From the NCBI GenBank assembly GCA_029260755.1, contig JAJDCQ010000043.1, positions 62,001 through 126,000 of the forward strand: 64,000 nt of DNA, in the 5' to 3' direction. A program made the position numbers and the translations under genes. The notes under the pieces were generated by a model that was not told the origin of the DNA, ran no database searches, and worked only from the letters and a program-made list of their open reading frames with translations. The DNA is from Planctomycetota bacterium. GTDB taxonomy: Bacteria > Planctomycetota > J058 > JAJDCQ01. Below are positions 8,806 through 17,157 of the stretch, piece by piece. Within the stretch, counting starts at the first letter, position 1; every line of letters begins with the position of its first letter.

Positions 8806-10260
8806 TCAGCGCGGGCGCGGGAGCGCGTCGATCACGCTGCGCGCCTCCCTCCGGACCGGCTCGTCGTCGTCGAAGAGCAGGTTCTGGAGGTCGTCGCGCA
8901 GCTCGGTCGCATCGCCGATCGCCCGGAGCGCCCGGAGCGCTTCGATCCGGACCGCCGCGCTCGGAGCGTAGAGCTCGGCGCCGAGGACCGGCAGAGCGGC
9001 GCGGTCCCCGAGGTATCCGAAGACGCGCAACGCGACGCGCTCGAAGTGACGGAGGTTGAGGAAGTGGACCGCTCGCAGGTGGGCGAACTCCTCGACGAGC
9101 GCGTCGATCGGACGGATCGGTCGCTTCCGGAGCTTGCGCCGCGCGTCCAGGCCGTCGAGGACGAGGCGCACGACCACGGCCAGGGGCGGCTCCTTCCCGC
9201 GGCGGCGCGGGCCGCCGGTGCGGTCGAGGTCGTCGATGACGACGCGGCGCAGGCGCGGCAGGTCGTGGCCCGGCGCGGGCGTCGCCTCTCCGGCTCCCGC
9301 GGACGGCATCTCGAGCGGGTCGCCCTCGTCGAGCCAGCGGGCGGTCAGGCACGCCGGCCCGGTCTCGGTCTGCTCGTCCGTCTCGCCCTCGGCGTCGACC
9401 TCGATCGGCGATGCGGTCGCCGCCGGGTCGTGGAGCGAGATCCGGGCGAGGCGCGTCCGCGTCGGCTCGCGTCCGATCTGCTCGAAGGAGGACCACAGCT
9501 CGCGGAACTCCTCGGCGTCGATCCGGCGGGTGGCGACCCGGACGACGCGATCGAGGCGCGTCTCGAGGTGGAACTGGCAGTCGTAATCGAGCGAGACCGA
9601 GACCTCGCGAACGCGGAGCTGGCGCCCGCGCTGCTCGACGGCGAGGCGCCGGTAGCGGTAACCCAGGACGCCGTGGCGCTCGTTCACGACCTCGAGCACG
9701 CTGCGCCGGGGGAGGGTCAGCGGCGCCGGACGCGGTCGCGCGGTCCGCCGAGGGCTCGCCTTCTTGACCGGCTTCTTCTTCGCGCGGGGGGGCGCCGGCG
9801 ACTTGGCGCGCGTCTTCGCGGCCGCGGTCGCCCCGCCGGCGCGGGAACGTCGCGGGACGGCCTTGGGCTTGCTCGCGGCGCCCTTCTTCGCGGGCTTGGT
9901 CGGCTTCGCCGATCCGCCGCCGGCGGCTGCCTTGGCGGTTGCCTTGGCGGTCGCCTTGGCGGTCGCCTTCCGGGGGCGGGCGGCGCGCGGCGCGCGGGTC
10001 GCCTTCGCCGCGCGCGGAGACCGCGCCGGCTTGGCGGCGTCCGTCTTCTTCGCGCGTGGCTCGGCGGGGGACGACGTCTCGTCCGCCGGGGTGCCTTCGT
10101 CGGGCGCGCCGTCACGGCCGCCGCGCGGGCGAGAGGTCTTCGAGCGACCGACGCGGTCGCGTCCGGTTCCCGCTTCGCCTCTTCCGGTCCGTCCGTTTCG
10201 CGCTCCCACGCGTCCCTCGTCGCAGGTGCGAACACGCGCTAACCCGCGCGTCTCCTGCAT
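8806..10260 (-). CDS. HEAT-repeat protein with histone-H1-like N-terminal tail
   Basis: Protein of 484 residues in two parts. Residues 1-185 are Lys/Ala/Arg/Pro-rich, with exact KATAKATAKATAKA repeats and KKPVKKASPRR segments like histone H1 tails, probably disordered and able to bind nucleic acid. Residues 186-484 are folded and end in HEAT-like helices (VALRVFGYLGDRAALPVLG, VRIEALRALRAIGD, EPVRREARSVIDALP). No enzyme motif was seen. The middle part (RRSVLEVVNERHGVLGYRYRRLAVEQ) is unrecognised. It converges on the outer-membrane protein gene, 18 bp apart. The start at 10260 is uncertain because no good ribosome-binding site precedes it. Confidence 0.7.
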   Translation of the reverse strand: MQETRGLARVRTCDEGRVGARNGRTGRGEAGTGRDRVGRSKTSRPRGGRDGAPDEGTPADETSSPAEPRAKKTDAAKPARSPRAAKATRAPRAARPRKATAKATAKATAKAAAGGGSAKPTKPAKKGAASKPKAVPRRSRAGGATAAAKTRAKSPAPPRAKKKPVKKASPRRTARPRPAPLTLPRRSVLEVVNERHGVLGYRYRRLAVEQRGRQLRVREVSVSLDYDCQFHLETRLDRVVRVATRRIDAEEFRELWSSFEQIGREPTRTRLARISLHDPAATASPIEVDAEGETDEQTETGPACLTARWLDEGDPLEMPSAGAGEATPAPGHDLPRLRRVVIDDLDRTGGPRRRGKEPPLAVVVRLVLDGLDARRKLRKRPIRPIDALVEEFAHLRAVHFLNLRHFERVALRVFGYLGDRAALPVLGAELYAPSAAVRIEALRALRAIGDATELRDDLQNLLFDDDEPVRREARSVIDALPRPR

Positions 10261-10268
10261 TCGCGCTC

Positions 10269-10297
10269 ATGGTAGCCCCCCGGTGGGGCGTTTTCAA
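10269..10297 (-). promoter_or_regulatory. Candidate promoter, possibly for a leaderless mRNA
   Basis: Reverse strand TTGAAA, 17 bp, TACCAT. The expected transcription start falls 1-3 nt before the ATG at 10260, which has no ribosome-binding site, so the transcript may be leaderless. Confidence 0.4.
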
Positions 10298-10405
10298 GTC
10301 GAGGGGCGCGTCGAACTGGACGAGGATCCCGCCTCATCCGCCTCGTCGACAGACGAGGTGAAACTCGAGGAAGGGGGCGCGGGTTCGATGGACCGCGGCC
10401 GGTCG

Positions 10406-11782
10406 CTACCGTTCATCGTCGCGCAGCCCGCGATCTCGTCGGAGCGCGTCGTCGAGGACGGCGCGGCGAACGCGTCGGGGACCGCCGCGGGCGGCGATCG
10501 CAGCCCGCGCGCTCCGCGCGTCGGTCAGGACGCCGAAGGCGTCTCCCAGCGACCGGGCATGCGTGAACCCGCGTCGGTCGACGCTCGCGAAGCTGCGGAG
10601 CGAGACGAGGTCGAGCACCGAGAGCGTCGCCGCGCTCTGCGCCGACGGCGCGCCGAGCGCGCTCGGCGGCAGGCCGAGCCCGAGGTCGGCCAGGGCGGGG
10701 GTGGTGAGCGCGCCTGCGTGGATCGCTCCGGCGTCGCGGAGGCGGCGACGCTCGCGGTGGGCGTCCTCGATGTGGAGGGCGACGCGGCCGGGCCCGATCG
10801 CGTCGACGGCCTCGAGGGCGGCGCGGCGGTCGGCGACGACGGCCGCGTCCGCGACCGGTCCAGGCGCCCCGCCCTCGTCGTCTCCCTCGCGGAGGATCGC
10901 CTCGAGCTGCTCGAGGAACGCCGCGTCGGTCGCGACCACGATCCGGGGTCGGTCCGGACACTGCTCCCGGTCGGCGAGGAGGTCGGCCGCGACGAGCTCG
11001 GGGCGCGCGCGCGCCCCGGCGACGAACAGGGACGGCGCCCGCGGGTCGGCGATCCAGCACGGGAGCAGGCGCGCGACGGCGCGAGCCATGGCGAGCGTCT
11101 CGGGCTCGCCCGCGAGCACGACGATCCGGTCGACGGCCGGTCCGAGGACGCCGAGGGCGAGGTCGGCGACGGCGGCGGCTCCCCCGACCGTCCGGACCTC
11201 GCTCGCGCCGGCCACGACGACCGCGGCGAGCGTTCCGACCGGCCGCTCCTCGGTCGCGCCGGGCGGCGGCGCCGCGACGACGACCTCCCGCGCTCCGGCT
11301 GCCCGGGCGAGGCAGACCGCCGCGAGCCCGACCGCCGGACCGGCCGTCCCGCCCGGCAGGACGAGTCCGAGCCGGCGGGTGGCGACGACGGACTGACCGA
11401 GGGTCACCCCGGCCGTCGTGAACTGGAACTCGCGGAGCGCCCGGGCCTGGCGGCGGGCGAAGACGAGGTGGCGGGCGACCACCCGCTCGAGAACGCGGCG
11501 CGCCTTCGGATCGAGGTCGGCGCGGGCGCGGGCGAGGGCGGCGCGACTCACCCGCTCGGGGCGGGCCGTGGCGTCCTCGAGGCGGGCGAGCTCGGCGAGC
11601 GCGCCGGCCCCACCGTTCGCCAGGCCGCGGAGCGCCGTGACGGCGTCGCGCTCCGCCGCGAGCTCGGCGTCGAGCTGCTCGAGCCGCCGGGCCCGGTCGA
11701 CCCGCCCGATCAACGCGTCGAGCGTCGTGCGGACGAGCGGTCCGTCTCGGCCGGCGTGCGGGGCGATGGGTGCGTCGGGCAT
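10406..11782 (-). CDS. hisD: Divergent histidinol dehydrogenase (HisD-like), catalytic residues lost
   Basis: Length (458 residues) and overall pattern match HisD: LGLVLPGGTAGPAVGLA, EVVVAAPPPGATEERPVG, VRTVGGAAAVADLALG, then AADLLADREQ, LHIEDAH, DAGAIHAG and TLSVLDLVSL. The normal enzyme oxidises histidinol to histidine in two NAD steps using Zn. Compared from memory with canonical HisD, the Zn/catalytic segments are altered: DLLsQAEH is DLLADREQ (Gln and His lost), PEHLE is ALHIE (Glu lost), GPGN is LAGE, and the C-terminal EGLxxH is FGVLTDA. It lies 82 bp downstream of the HisA-I-E fusion gene in the same direction. It may be a very diverged but working enzyme, or a pseudoenzyme. I see no frameshift. 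Confidence 0.75.
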   Translation of the reverse strand: MPDAPIAPHAGRDGPLVRTTLDALIGRVDRARRLEQLDAELAAERDAVTALRGLANGGAGALAELARLEDATARPERVSRAALARARADLDPKARRVLERVVARHLVFARRQARALREFQFTTAGVTLGQSVVATRRLGLVLPGGTAGPAVGLAAVCLARAAGAREVVVAAPPPGATEERPVGTLAAVVVAGASEVRTVGGAAAVADLALGVLGPAVDRIVVLAGEPETLAMARAVARLLPCWIADPRAPSLFVAGARARPELVAADLLADREQCPDRPRIVVATDAAFLEQLEAILREGDDEGGAPGPVADAAVVADRRAALEAVDAIGPGRVALHIEDAHRERRRLRDAGAIHAGALTTPALADLGLGLPPSALGAPSAQSAATLSVLDLVSLRSFASVDRRGFTHARSLGDAFGVLTDARSARAAIAARGGPRRVRRAVLDDALRRDRGLRDDER

Positions 11783-11864
11783 CGATTACGACCCGCGCCA
11801 CCCGCGGCACGCGGATGGCTCCGTGGAGATGATGATGATGAAAGAGAGAGGAGCGTCGCCGACG

Positions 11865-13658
11865 TCAGGCGGCCGGGTCGTCCTGCGGCGGCGGCGGGAG
11901 CCCACCGGTGTCGCCCGCGCCCGAGGACGGAACGCCCTCGTGCGGGTCGGTTCCGTCGAGCCCCCCGGTCCGGTGACGCGCATCGGACGAGCGCGGGTGG
12001 CCCGGCGGAGGCGGCATCCCATCGCCGAGCACGCTCGAGGGCGGGACGCCCTCGCCCTGGGCGCGCTCGGAGGCGCGCCCTTCGGCGTGGTGGGCGACCG
12101 GCGGCGGCATCCCGGCCGGATCGTGGTCCTGGCGTTGCGCTTCGGAGACGGCCGAGGCGACCTGCTCCGGCTCGAGACGCTGGCTCCCCGCGGGGATCGG
12201 ATCGGGCGCCGGCAGCTGCCGGCCGCTCGCCGCGTCGAGCTCCTCGGACGCCTCGAGGCGAGGCGCCCGCTCCGACTCGCGCCGGCGCTCGGACTCGCCC
12301 TCCTTGCGTCGCTCGCGCTCCTTGTCCTTGCTCTTCTTCGCCGACGGCGGCGCCTCCTCGCGCTCGCGCCCGCGCAGCTCGCTGAGGACGCGACCGAGGT
12401 TGAGGCCGCGGCTGACGAGCAGGACGAGGAGGTAGTAGAGGAGATCGGCCGCCTCGCTGGCGACCTCGTCGCTCCGCTCGGCCTCGCACAGCGAGCGCGC
12501 CTCGCCCATCAGCTTCTCGCGGATGCGGGGCGGGTCCTGGAGGAGGGCGCAGGTGTAGGAGCCGCGCCGCGGGCGCCGGCTGCGCGAGAGGATCGTCCAC
12601 TCGAGCCGCTCGAGGGTGTCGGGGCGCACGTCCTGGAAGCAGGAGTAGTAGCCCAGGTGGCAGGCGACGCCCTCCTGGTCGACGACGAAGAGGAGGCTGT
12701 CACGGTCGCAGTCGAACCGAACCCGGCGCAGGCGCTGGATGTGACCGCTCCGCTCGCCCTTCCGCCAGATCGCCGCGCGGCTACGCGCGTAGAAGATGCC
12801 GCGACGCTCGCGGAGGGCCGCCTTGAGCGACTCGGCGTTGCTGTAGGCGACCATGAGCGTCCGGCCCGGCTCGTCGCGGACGAGGGTCGGGAGCAGCCCG
12901 GCGCCCCGTCCCCAGTCGAGCGACGCGGCGAACGCCTCGACGAGGTTGAGCTGACCGGTGTAGACCGGCAGTCCGAGGATCGCGCTCGCGCCCGCGTCGA
13001 GGACGAGGCGGACATCCTCGGGGCTGGTCATCCCGCCGGCGGCGCAGATCGGGAGGCGCGTCCGGAGGCGGAGCCGACGAATCGCCTCGAGGTCGCTCCC
13101 CTCGCGGATACCGTCCGCCTCGACGGCCGTGTAGAGGAACCCACCCGCGTAGCGTTCGAGCTCGACGACGGCGCGCTCGGGATCGAGAGCCGTCCGCTGG
13201 GCGCCGCGGCGCGTGTCGAGCGCGATCACGATCCGGTCGCGGCGGACGACGCGGCACAGCCGGGAGAGGAAGTCGTGGTCGACGCCCTCCTCGCTGAACG
13301 CCGCGCTTCCGATCACGACGCGTCGGGCGCCGGAGCGGACGAGCGCCTCGGCGACCTCCGGATCGCGGATTCCACCGCCGACCTGCGCTGGATAGCGCGA
13401 GACGATCTGGCGGATGATGCGCTCGTTGTCGCCGCGACCGAACGCGCGGTCGAGGTCGATGACGTGGAGGTCTCCGAAGAGCGAGAGCTCCTCGGCGACG
13501 GCGATCGGGTCGGGCCGCTCGATGACCTTTCGGTCGCCGCCCTCGATCTGGACGGCGCGGCCGTCCATGATGTCAATGCTGGGGAGGATCACCTTGGTCT
13601 GCGCTCTCGCCGGGGGGAGAACGGAGGGTGCGCCCCCCGGAACGCGGGTGAGCGGCAT
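11865..13658 (-). CDS. hisA-hisI-hisE: HisA-HisI-HisE triple fusion of histidine biosynthesis
   Basis: One 597-residue chain with three enzymes. HisA (about 22-240), the ProFAR isomerase barrel, keeps Asp29 (LPSIDIMDG) and Asp148 (IVIALDTRRG), the two catalytic acids, plus AQVGGGIRD and VVIGSAAF phosphate loops. HisI (about 250-343), PRA-AMP cyclohydrolase, has IWRKGERSGH and the metal-binding FDCDRD and ACHLGYYSCF cysteines. HisE (about 352-430), PRA-ATP pyrophosphatase, has SYTCALLQDPPRIREKLMGE and SDEVASEAADLLYYLL. Residues 431-597 are a charged, Pro-rich disordered tail with PPPP-ending repeats. HisI-HisE fusion is common; HisA fused ahead of it is unusual. ATG at 13658 with a TGGGGG preceding it. 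Confidence 0.9.
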   Translation of the reverse strand: MPLTRVPGGAPSVLPPARAQTKVILPSIDIMDGRAVQIEGGDRKVIERPDPIAVAEELSLFGDLHVIDLDRAFGRGDNERIIRQIVSRYPAQVGGGIRDPEVAEALVRSGARRVVIGSAAFSEEGVDHDFLSRLCRVVRRDRIVIALDTRRGAQRTALDPERAVVELERYAGGFLYTAVEADGIREGSDLEAIRRLRLRTRLPICAAGGMTSPEDVRLVLDAGASAILGLPVYTGQLNLVEAFAASLDWGRGAGLLPTLVRDEPGRTLMVAYSNAESLKAALRERRGIFYARSRAAIWRKGERSGHIQRLRRVRFDCDRDSLLFVVDQEGVACHLGYYSCFQDVRPDTLERLEWTILSRSRRPRRGSYTCALLQDPPRIREKLMGEARSLCEAERSDEVASEAADLLYYLLVLLVSRGLNLGRVLSELRGREREEAPPSAKKSKDKERERRKEGESERRRESERAPRLEASEELDAASGRQLPAPDPIPAGSQRLEPEQVASAVSEAQRQDHDPAGMPPPVAHHAEGRASERAQGEGVPPSSVLGDGMPPPPGHPRSSDARHRTGGLDGTDPHEGVPSSGAGDTGGLPPPPQDDPAA

Positions 13659-13690
13659 CCCCCAGTCGACGTAACACGGTCAGCGCGCGG

Positions 13691-13720
13691 ATTATAGCCA
13701 CGCCTGGCATACGAGTGCAA
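13691..13720 (-). promoter_or_regulatory. Candidate promoter for the hisAIE-hisD operon
   Basis: Reverse strand: perfect TATAAT, 18 bp downstream of a weak TTGCAC, 33 bp before the hisAIE start codon, in the gap shared with the divergent Pus10 gene. Confidence 0.45.
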
Positions 13721-13765
13721 CGAGGTGACGGGGCGGTGGAAATCGCCCGGCCGAGAGGAGCGACG

Positions 13766-14977
13766 ATGGATGGCTCGATTCCCACCGCCGAGGAGGCCCG
13801 GGAGCGGGCGGCGGCCCACGTGGACCCGTTCCGGGAGGCCGTCCTCGAGGTCGCGGCCGACCTCGAGTTCGAGACGTTTCTCCTCGGGTCGACCCGCCCC
13901 GACTTCGCCGCCGGCCTCGATCGCGAGGACTCGGTCCTCGCCGCGTGGAAGCGGGAGCTCCACATGACCGTCGGTCTCCAGCTCGAGGAGCGCTGGGAGA
14001 GCCTCGGCCGGACGGTCGCCTTCGACCGCCCCGAGGTGATCTTCAAGCTCGACCCGCTCTCGGGTCGGGTCACCCGCCAGATCGCGCCCGTCTTCGTCTA
14101 CGGTCGCTACCGAAAGCTCGACCGGACCGTCCCGCAGACCCACTGGGACTGCCGGCCATGCCGCGGGACGGGTCGGGAGCTCCCGCCGAAGCGGCGCGGG
14201 CGGCGTCACCCGCCGCGGAGCCGGACGCCCACCCCGCCGCCGGACGCCCCGATCTGCCCGGATTGCGGCGGGACCGGGCGGCGCTACCCGGACAGCGTCG
14301 AGGAGCTGCTCGCGGCCGTGATCGTCCCGGCCCTCGACGGCACCGCCGGCACCCTCCACGGGATGGGGCGTGAGGACATCGACGCCCTCATGCTCGGCGA
14401 CGGGCGCCCGTTCGTCCTCGAGGTGACCGACCCGTGCCGTCGTTCGATCGACGCGGACGCCGCGATCGCGGCGCTCGACGCCGGGCCGGCCGCCGGCCGG
14501 GTGCAGCTCGCGAGGGGGCCGTGGATCGGGTCGCACCGGACCCTGCGGGTCGTCAAGCACTCCTCGCCCTCGAAGAGCTATCTCGCCCGGGCGCGGGTCG
14601 AACGGGAGCTCCGCGTCGAGGACGTCGCGGCGGTCGAGGCGCTCGAGGGGCAGACGATCGAGCAGCAGACGCCGAAGCGGGTCGTCCACCGGCGGGCGGA
14701 CCTCGTCCGGCCGCGCGTCCTCGAGCGGGTGCGGGCGAGGCTCGATCCGGACGACGCCGGCCGCCTCGAGCTGGAGGTTCGGGCGCAATCGGGGACCTAC
14801 ATCAAGGAGATGATCTCGGGGGACGGCGGCCGCACGACGCCGAGCGTCGCGGAGCTTCTCGGCGCACCCGCCATCTGCGAGGAGCTCGACGTGGTCGCGA
14901 TTCACTTCGACGAGGGCGGCGGGGTGCCCGGAGTCGACGGCGCGGATGCCCGCGGAGCCGCCCGCGGAGCGGGCTAG
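13766..14977 (+). CDS. pus10: Pus10-type tRNA pseudouridine synthase
   Basis: The 403-residue product matches the archaeal/eukaryotic Pus10 family (tRNA psi54/psi55). The N-terminal part has FETFLLGSTRPDF and FDRPEVIFKLD. A zinc-binding knuckle pair follows, CRPCRGTG (Cys129, 132) and CPDCGGTG (Cys164, 167), then YPDSVEELL. The catalytic core has GMGREDIDALMLGDGRPFV, with the catalytic Asp in the GREDxD motif near residues 204-206. The C-terminus QSGTYIKEMISGDGGRT-PSVAELLG is the family's closing signature. The ATG at 13766 follows GAGAGGAG; the longer frame from 13715 adds no conserved residues. Pus10 is generally described as absent from bacteria, so transfer from archaea is the likely origin. 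All landmark residues are present, so it should be active. Confidence 0.9.
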   Translation: MDGSIPTAEEARERAAAHVDPFREAVLEVAADLEFETFLLGSTRPDFAAGLDREDSVLAAWKRELHMTVGLQLEERWESLGRTVAFDRPEVIFKLDPLSGRVTRQIAPVFVYGRYRKLDRTVPQTHWDCRPCRGTGRELPPKRRGRRHPPRSRTPTPPPDAPICPDCGGTGRRYPDSVEELLAAVIVPALDGTAGTLHGMGREDIDALMLGDGRPFVLEVTDPCRRSIDADAAIAALDAGPAAGRVQLARGPWIGSHRTLRVVKHSSPSKSYLARARVERELRVEDVAAVEALEGQTIEQQTPKRVVHRRADLVRPRVLERVRARLDPDDAGRLELEVRAQSGTYIKEMISGDGGRTTPSVAELLGAPAICEELDVVAIHFDEGGGVPGVDGADARGAARGAG

Positions 14978-15181
14978 AGCGAAAACGGGGGACGCCCCGG
15001 AAGCGCCGGAAAGGTCACCGTTCGATGCGCGCTAGCGCGGTGCGCGGGAACCTGATACAATCCGCCCGTCCAAGACGACTTAGATCCATCTAGCCGTGGT
15101 TGCCGAGGTGGGATCCGGCGTCCTCGCCGAACGGCGAGTCGACCCCCTTCCCTCGGCCCGCAACGCGCCGGGAACTCGGAA

Positions 15182-15808
15182 ATGTTAGGCAAGGCACGCG
15201 GGGGACTCGTAGCGATCACCACCCGGGACTTCAACCGGATGGTCCGCTACTACACCGAGACGCTCGGCCTCAAGGAGCGCTTTCGGTTCAAGGATCTCTG
15301 GGCCGAGCTCGCGGGGAACGGCCTCGCGGTCGGCATCGCGAACGCGCCTCCCCAGGCGCGGCTCGGCGCTCCGATGGACCGCATCGCGATCCACTTCGAG
15401 GTCGACGACATCGAGGGGACCGTCGCCGGTCTCCGCGATCGCGGCGTCGTCTTCGTCGGTGAGGTGATGCAGTTCTTCCACGGGCGCGAAGCCTACTTCA
15501 AGGACCCCGACGGCAACCCGCTGGTGCTCCACCAGTCGGCGGCCGACTTCGGGCCGGCGCCGCGGGGCAAGCCGACCAAGCCCTCACGGCCCATGACGCG
15601 GGCTCCGGCGAAGCCGAAGCCCGCGGCGAAGCCCGCGAAGAAGAAGGCGGCCAAGAAGAAGGTCGCGAAGAAGGTGGCCAAGAAGAAGGCCGCCAAGAAG
15701 GTCGCGAAGAAGAAGGCGACGAAGAAGCCCGCGGCGAAGAAGACGGCGAAGAAGAAGCCGGCCGCCAAGAAGGCGAAGGCCAAGGGCAAGGCGAAGAAGC
15801 GCCGCTGA
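15182..15808 (+). CDS. VOC/glyoxalase-fold protein with Lys/Ala tail
   Basis: Residues 1-125 form a vicinal-oxygen-chelate domain: VAITTRDFNRMVRYYTETLGL, IAIHFEVDDIEGTVAGLRDRGV and the closing AYFKDPDGNPLVLHQ. Such domains act as metal-dependent dioxygenases, isomerases or resistance proteins; the substrate is unknown here. Residues 130-208 are an almost pure Lys/Ala/Pro tail made of KKAAKKKVAKK-like repeats, as in histone H1 C-termini. This combination suggests attachment to DNA/RNA or polyanions. Preceded by a 204-bp gap holding a lone TACAAT -10-like box at 15056-15061 without a matching -35. Confidence 0.8.
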   Translation: MLGKARGGLVAITTRDFNRMVRYYTETLGLKERFRFKDLWAELAGNGLAVGIANAPPQARLGAPMDRIAIHFEVDDIEGTVAGLRDRGVVFVGEVMQFFHGREAYFKDPDGNPLVLHQSAADFGPAPRGKPTKPSRPMTRAPAKPKPAAKPAKKKAAKKKVAKKVAKKKAAKKVAKKKATKKPAAKKTAKKKPAAKKAKAKGKAKKRR

Positions 15809-15971
15809 GCGTCGCGGAGCGCCTCGGCGCTCGCGCGAGCTCGGATGGATGGATCGTCGACTCTTCGGTCGTCGTCGAGGTGAGCCGCTCGACCCACGGG
15901 TCGGTCGGCTCTCGTCGTTTCCGGACGCATCGCGGGCGCGATTCGTCGAGTCCCCGAAAGCGAGCAGCGCC

Positions 15972-16436
15972 ATGGTGGACGTCGAGCGCCTGCGGCGGAA
16001 GACGCTCTTCGAGGGGCTGACCGACGAGCAGCTCGACGCGGTCGGTGCCCAGTGCCAGGAGCGGCACTACGGGGCCGGGGACGTGGTGATCCGGGCCGGC
16101 GCGATCGGCGAGCGGGTCTACGTGCTCGAGCGAGGTCGCGTCGAGGTGCGCCGCTCGATTCGCGAGGGCGCCGCGGAGCGGGTCGTCTCGGTCCTCGCGC
16201 GGGGACGGGAGACGACCGGCGTGGGCGACTTCTTCGGCGAGTTCTGTCTGTTCGACCTCGAGCCGCGGAGCGCGACCGTCGTCGCGAGCGAGTCGACCGT
16301 CCTCCTCGAGCTCGGACGCGAGACCCTCTTCGATCTCTTCGGGCGCGACGACGAGCTGCGGATCACGATCGCGCTCAACGTCGCGCGCGTCCTCGCGCAT
16401 CGTTTGCGAGCGGACAATCGACGACCGGTCGCGTAG
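15972..16436 (+). CDS. Cyclic nucleotide-binding domain protein
   Basis: A 154-residue single-domain protein of the CAP/FNR effector fold: LRRKTLFEGLTDEQLDAV, YGAGDVVIRAGAIGERVYVL, GRVEVRR, then GDFFGEFCLFDLEPRSATVVA, the phosphate-binding-cassette position, and a C-terminal helix. There is no helix-turn-helix, so it is a stand-alone sensor rather than a transcription factor. The cassette reads FGEFCLFDLEPRSATV, close to the FGExxL...RxA consensus that binds cAMP/cGMP. I used the ATG at 15972 because similarity begins there; the frame is open to 15849. Confidence 0.8.
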   Translation: MVDVERLRRKTLFEGLTDEQLDAVGAQCQERHYGAGDVVIRAGAIGERVYVLERGRVEVRRSIREGAAERVVSVLARGRETTGVGDFFGEFCLFDLEPRSATVVASESTVLLELGRETLFDLFGRDDELRITIALNVARVLAHRLRADNRRPVA

Positions 16437-16463
16437 GCGCGCCTCCCCCCGGTTAGAACGTGC

Positions 16464-16491
16464 TTGACTTCGGTTCGGCAAGTGGTATAAA
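16464..16491 (+). promoter_or_regulatory. Sigma-70 promoter for the HU gene
   Basis: TTGACT, 16-bp spacer, TATAAA. The gap to the HU start codon implies a leader of about 210 nt with no ORF I can support. Confidence 0.65.
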
Positions 16492-16711
16492 GACCCGACT
16501 TGGCTGGAACGCAGGGTTTGAGCGGCCTCCAGCCTGATGCACACCGACGCACACAGTTTCCAACTCACACCGGCGAGGACAGGACGCGAGCGACCGTCAC
16601 GATCGGATCGGCGGAGCAGTGCCGGCGACCGAGACGAGATCGACGAGCGTTCACGCCCTCGACCGGACCATCTCCATCACGAACGACCAAAGGCTTCGAA
16701 AGGGGATTCGC

Positions 16712-16990
16712 ATGAACAAGCAGGAGCTCATCGAGCAGCTGCTCGCCGACACCGAGGTTGGGTTCGAGACGAAGGCCGCCGCCGAGCGCGCCCTCAACGC
16801 CGTTCTCAGCGGCATCCGCACCGGCCTCAAGAAGGAGCAGTCGGTCCAGCTCGTCGGCTTCGGCACCTTCCAGGTGAAGAAGCGGGCCGCGCGCACCGGC
16901 CGCAACCCCCAGACCGGCGAGAAGATCAAGATCAAGGCCAGCAAGACGGTTGGCTTCCGGCCCGGCAAGGCGCTCAAGGACAGCATCTAG
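16712..16990 (+). CDS. hup: HU-family DNA-binding protein
   Basis: A 92-residue HU/IHF protein that bends and compacts DNA as a dimer. It begins MNKQELIEQLLADTEVG, contains VQLVGFGTFQVKKRAARTGR (the GFGTF turn), the NPQTGEKIKIKA beta-arm with the intercalating Pro, and FRPGKALKDSI at the end. Full family length (about 90). The ATG at 16712 is preceded by GAAAGGGG; the frame is open upstream to 16619 but without similarity. Monocistronic between a strong promoter and a terminator. Confidence 0.95.
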   Translation: MNKQELIEQLLADTEVGFETKAAAERALNAVLSGIRTGLKKEQSVQLVGFGTFQVKKRAARTGRNPQTGEKIKIKASKTVGFRPGKALKDSI

Positions 16991-17028
16991 GCGCCTCACC
17001 GACCGAATCTGATTCGATTCACGCCGAG

Positions 17029-17058
17029 CGCCCCGTGACGAGAGTCGCGGGGCGTTTG
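17029..17058 (+). terminator. Rho-independent terminator after HU
   Basis: CGCCCCG, a 12-nt loop, CGGGGCG, then TTTGT, starting 38 bp after the HU stop. Confidence 0.75.
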
Positions 17059-17157
17059 TCGTGTACGGTCGAATGGATGGGGGATGGCAGCGATGTCGGC
17101 TTCGCCGACGATTTCTCACGTAGGGCGTCGGCAATGGACCGGGCGCCTGGCAGCTCG

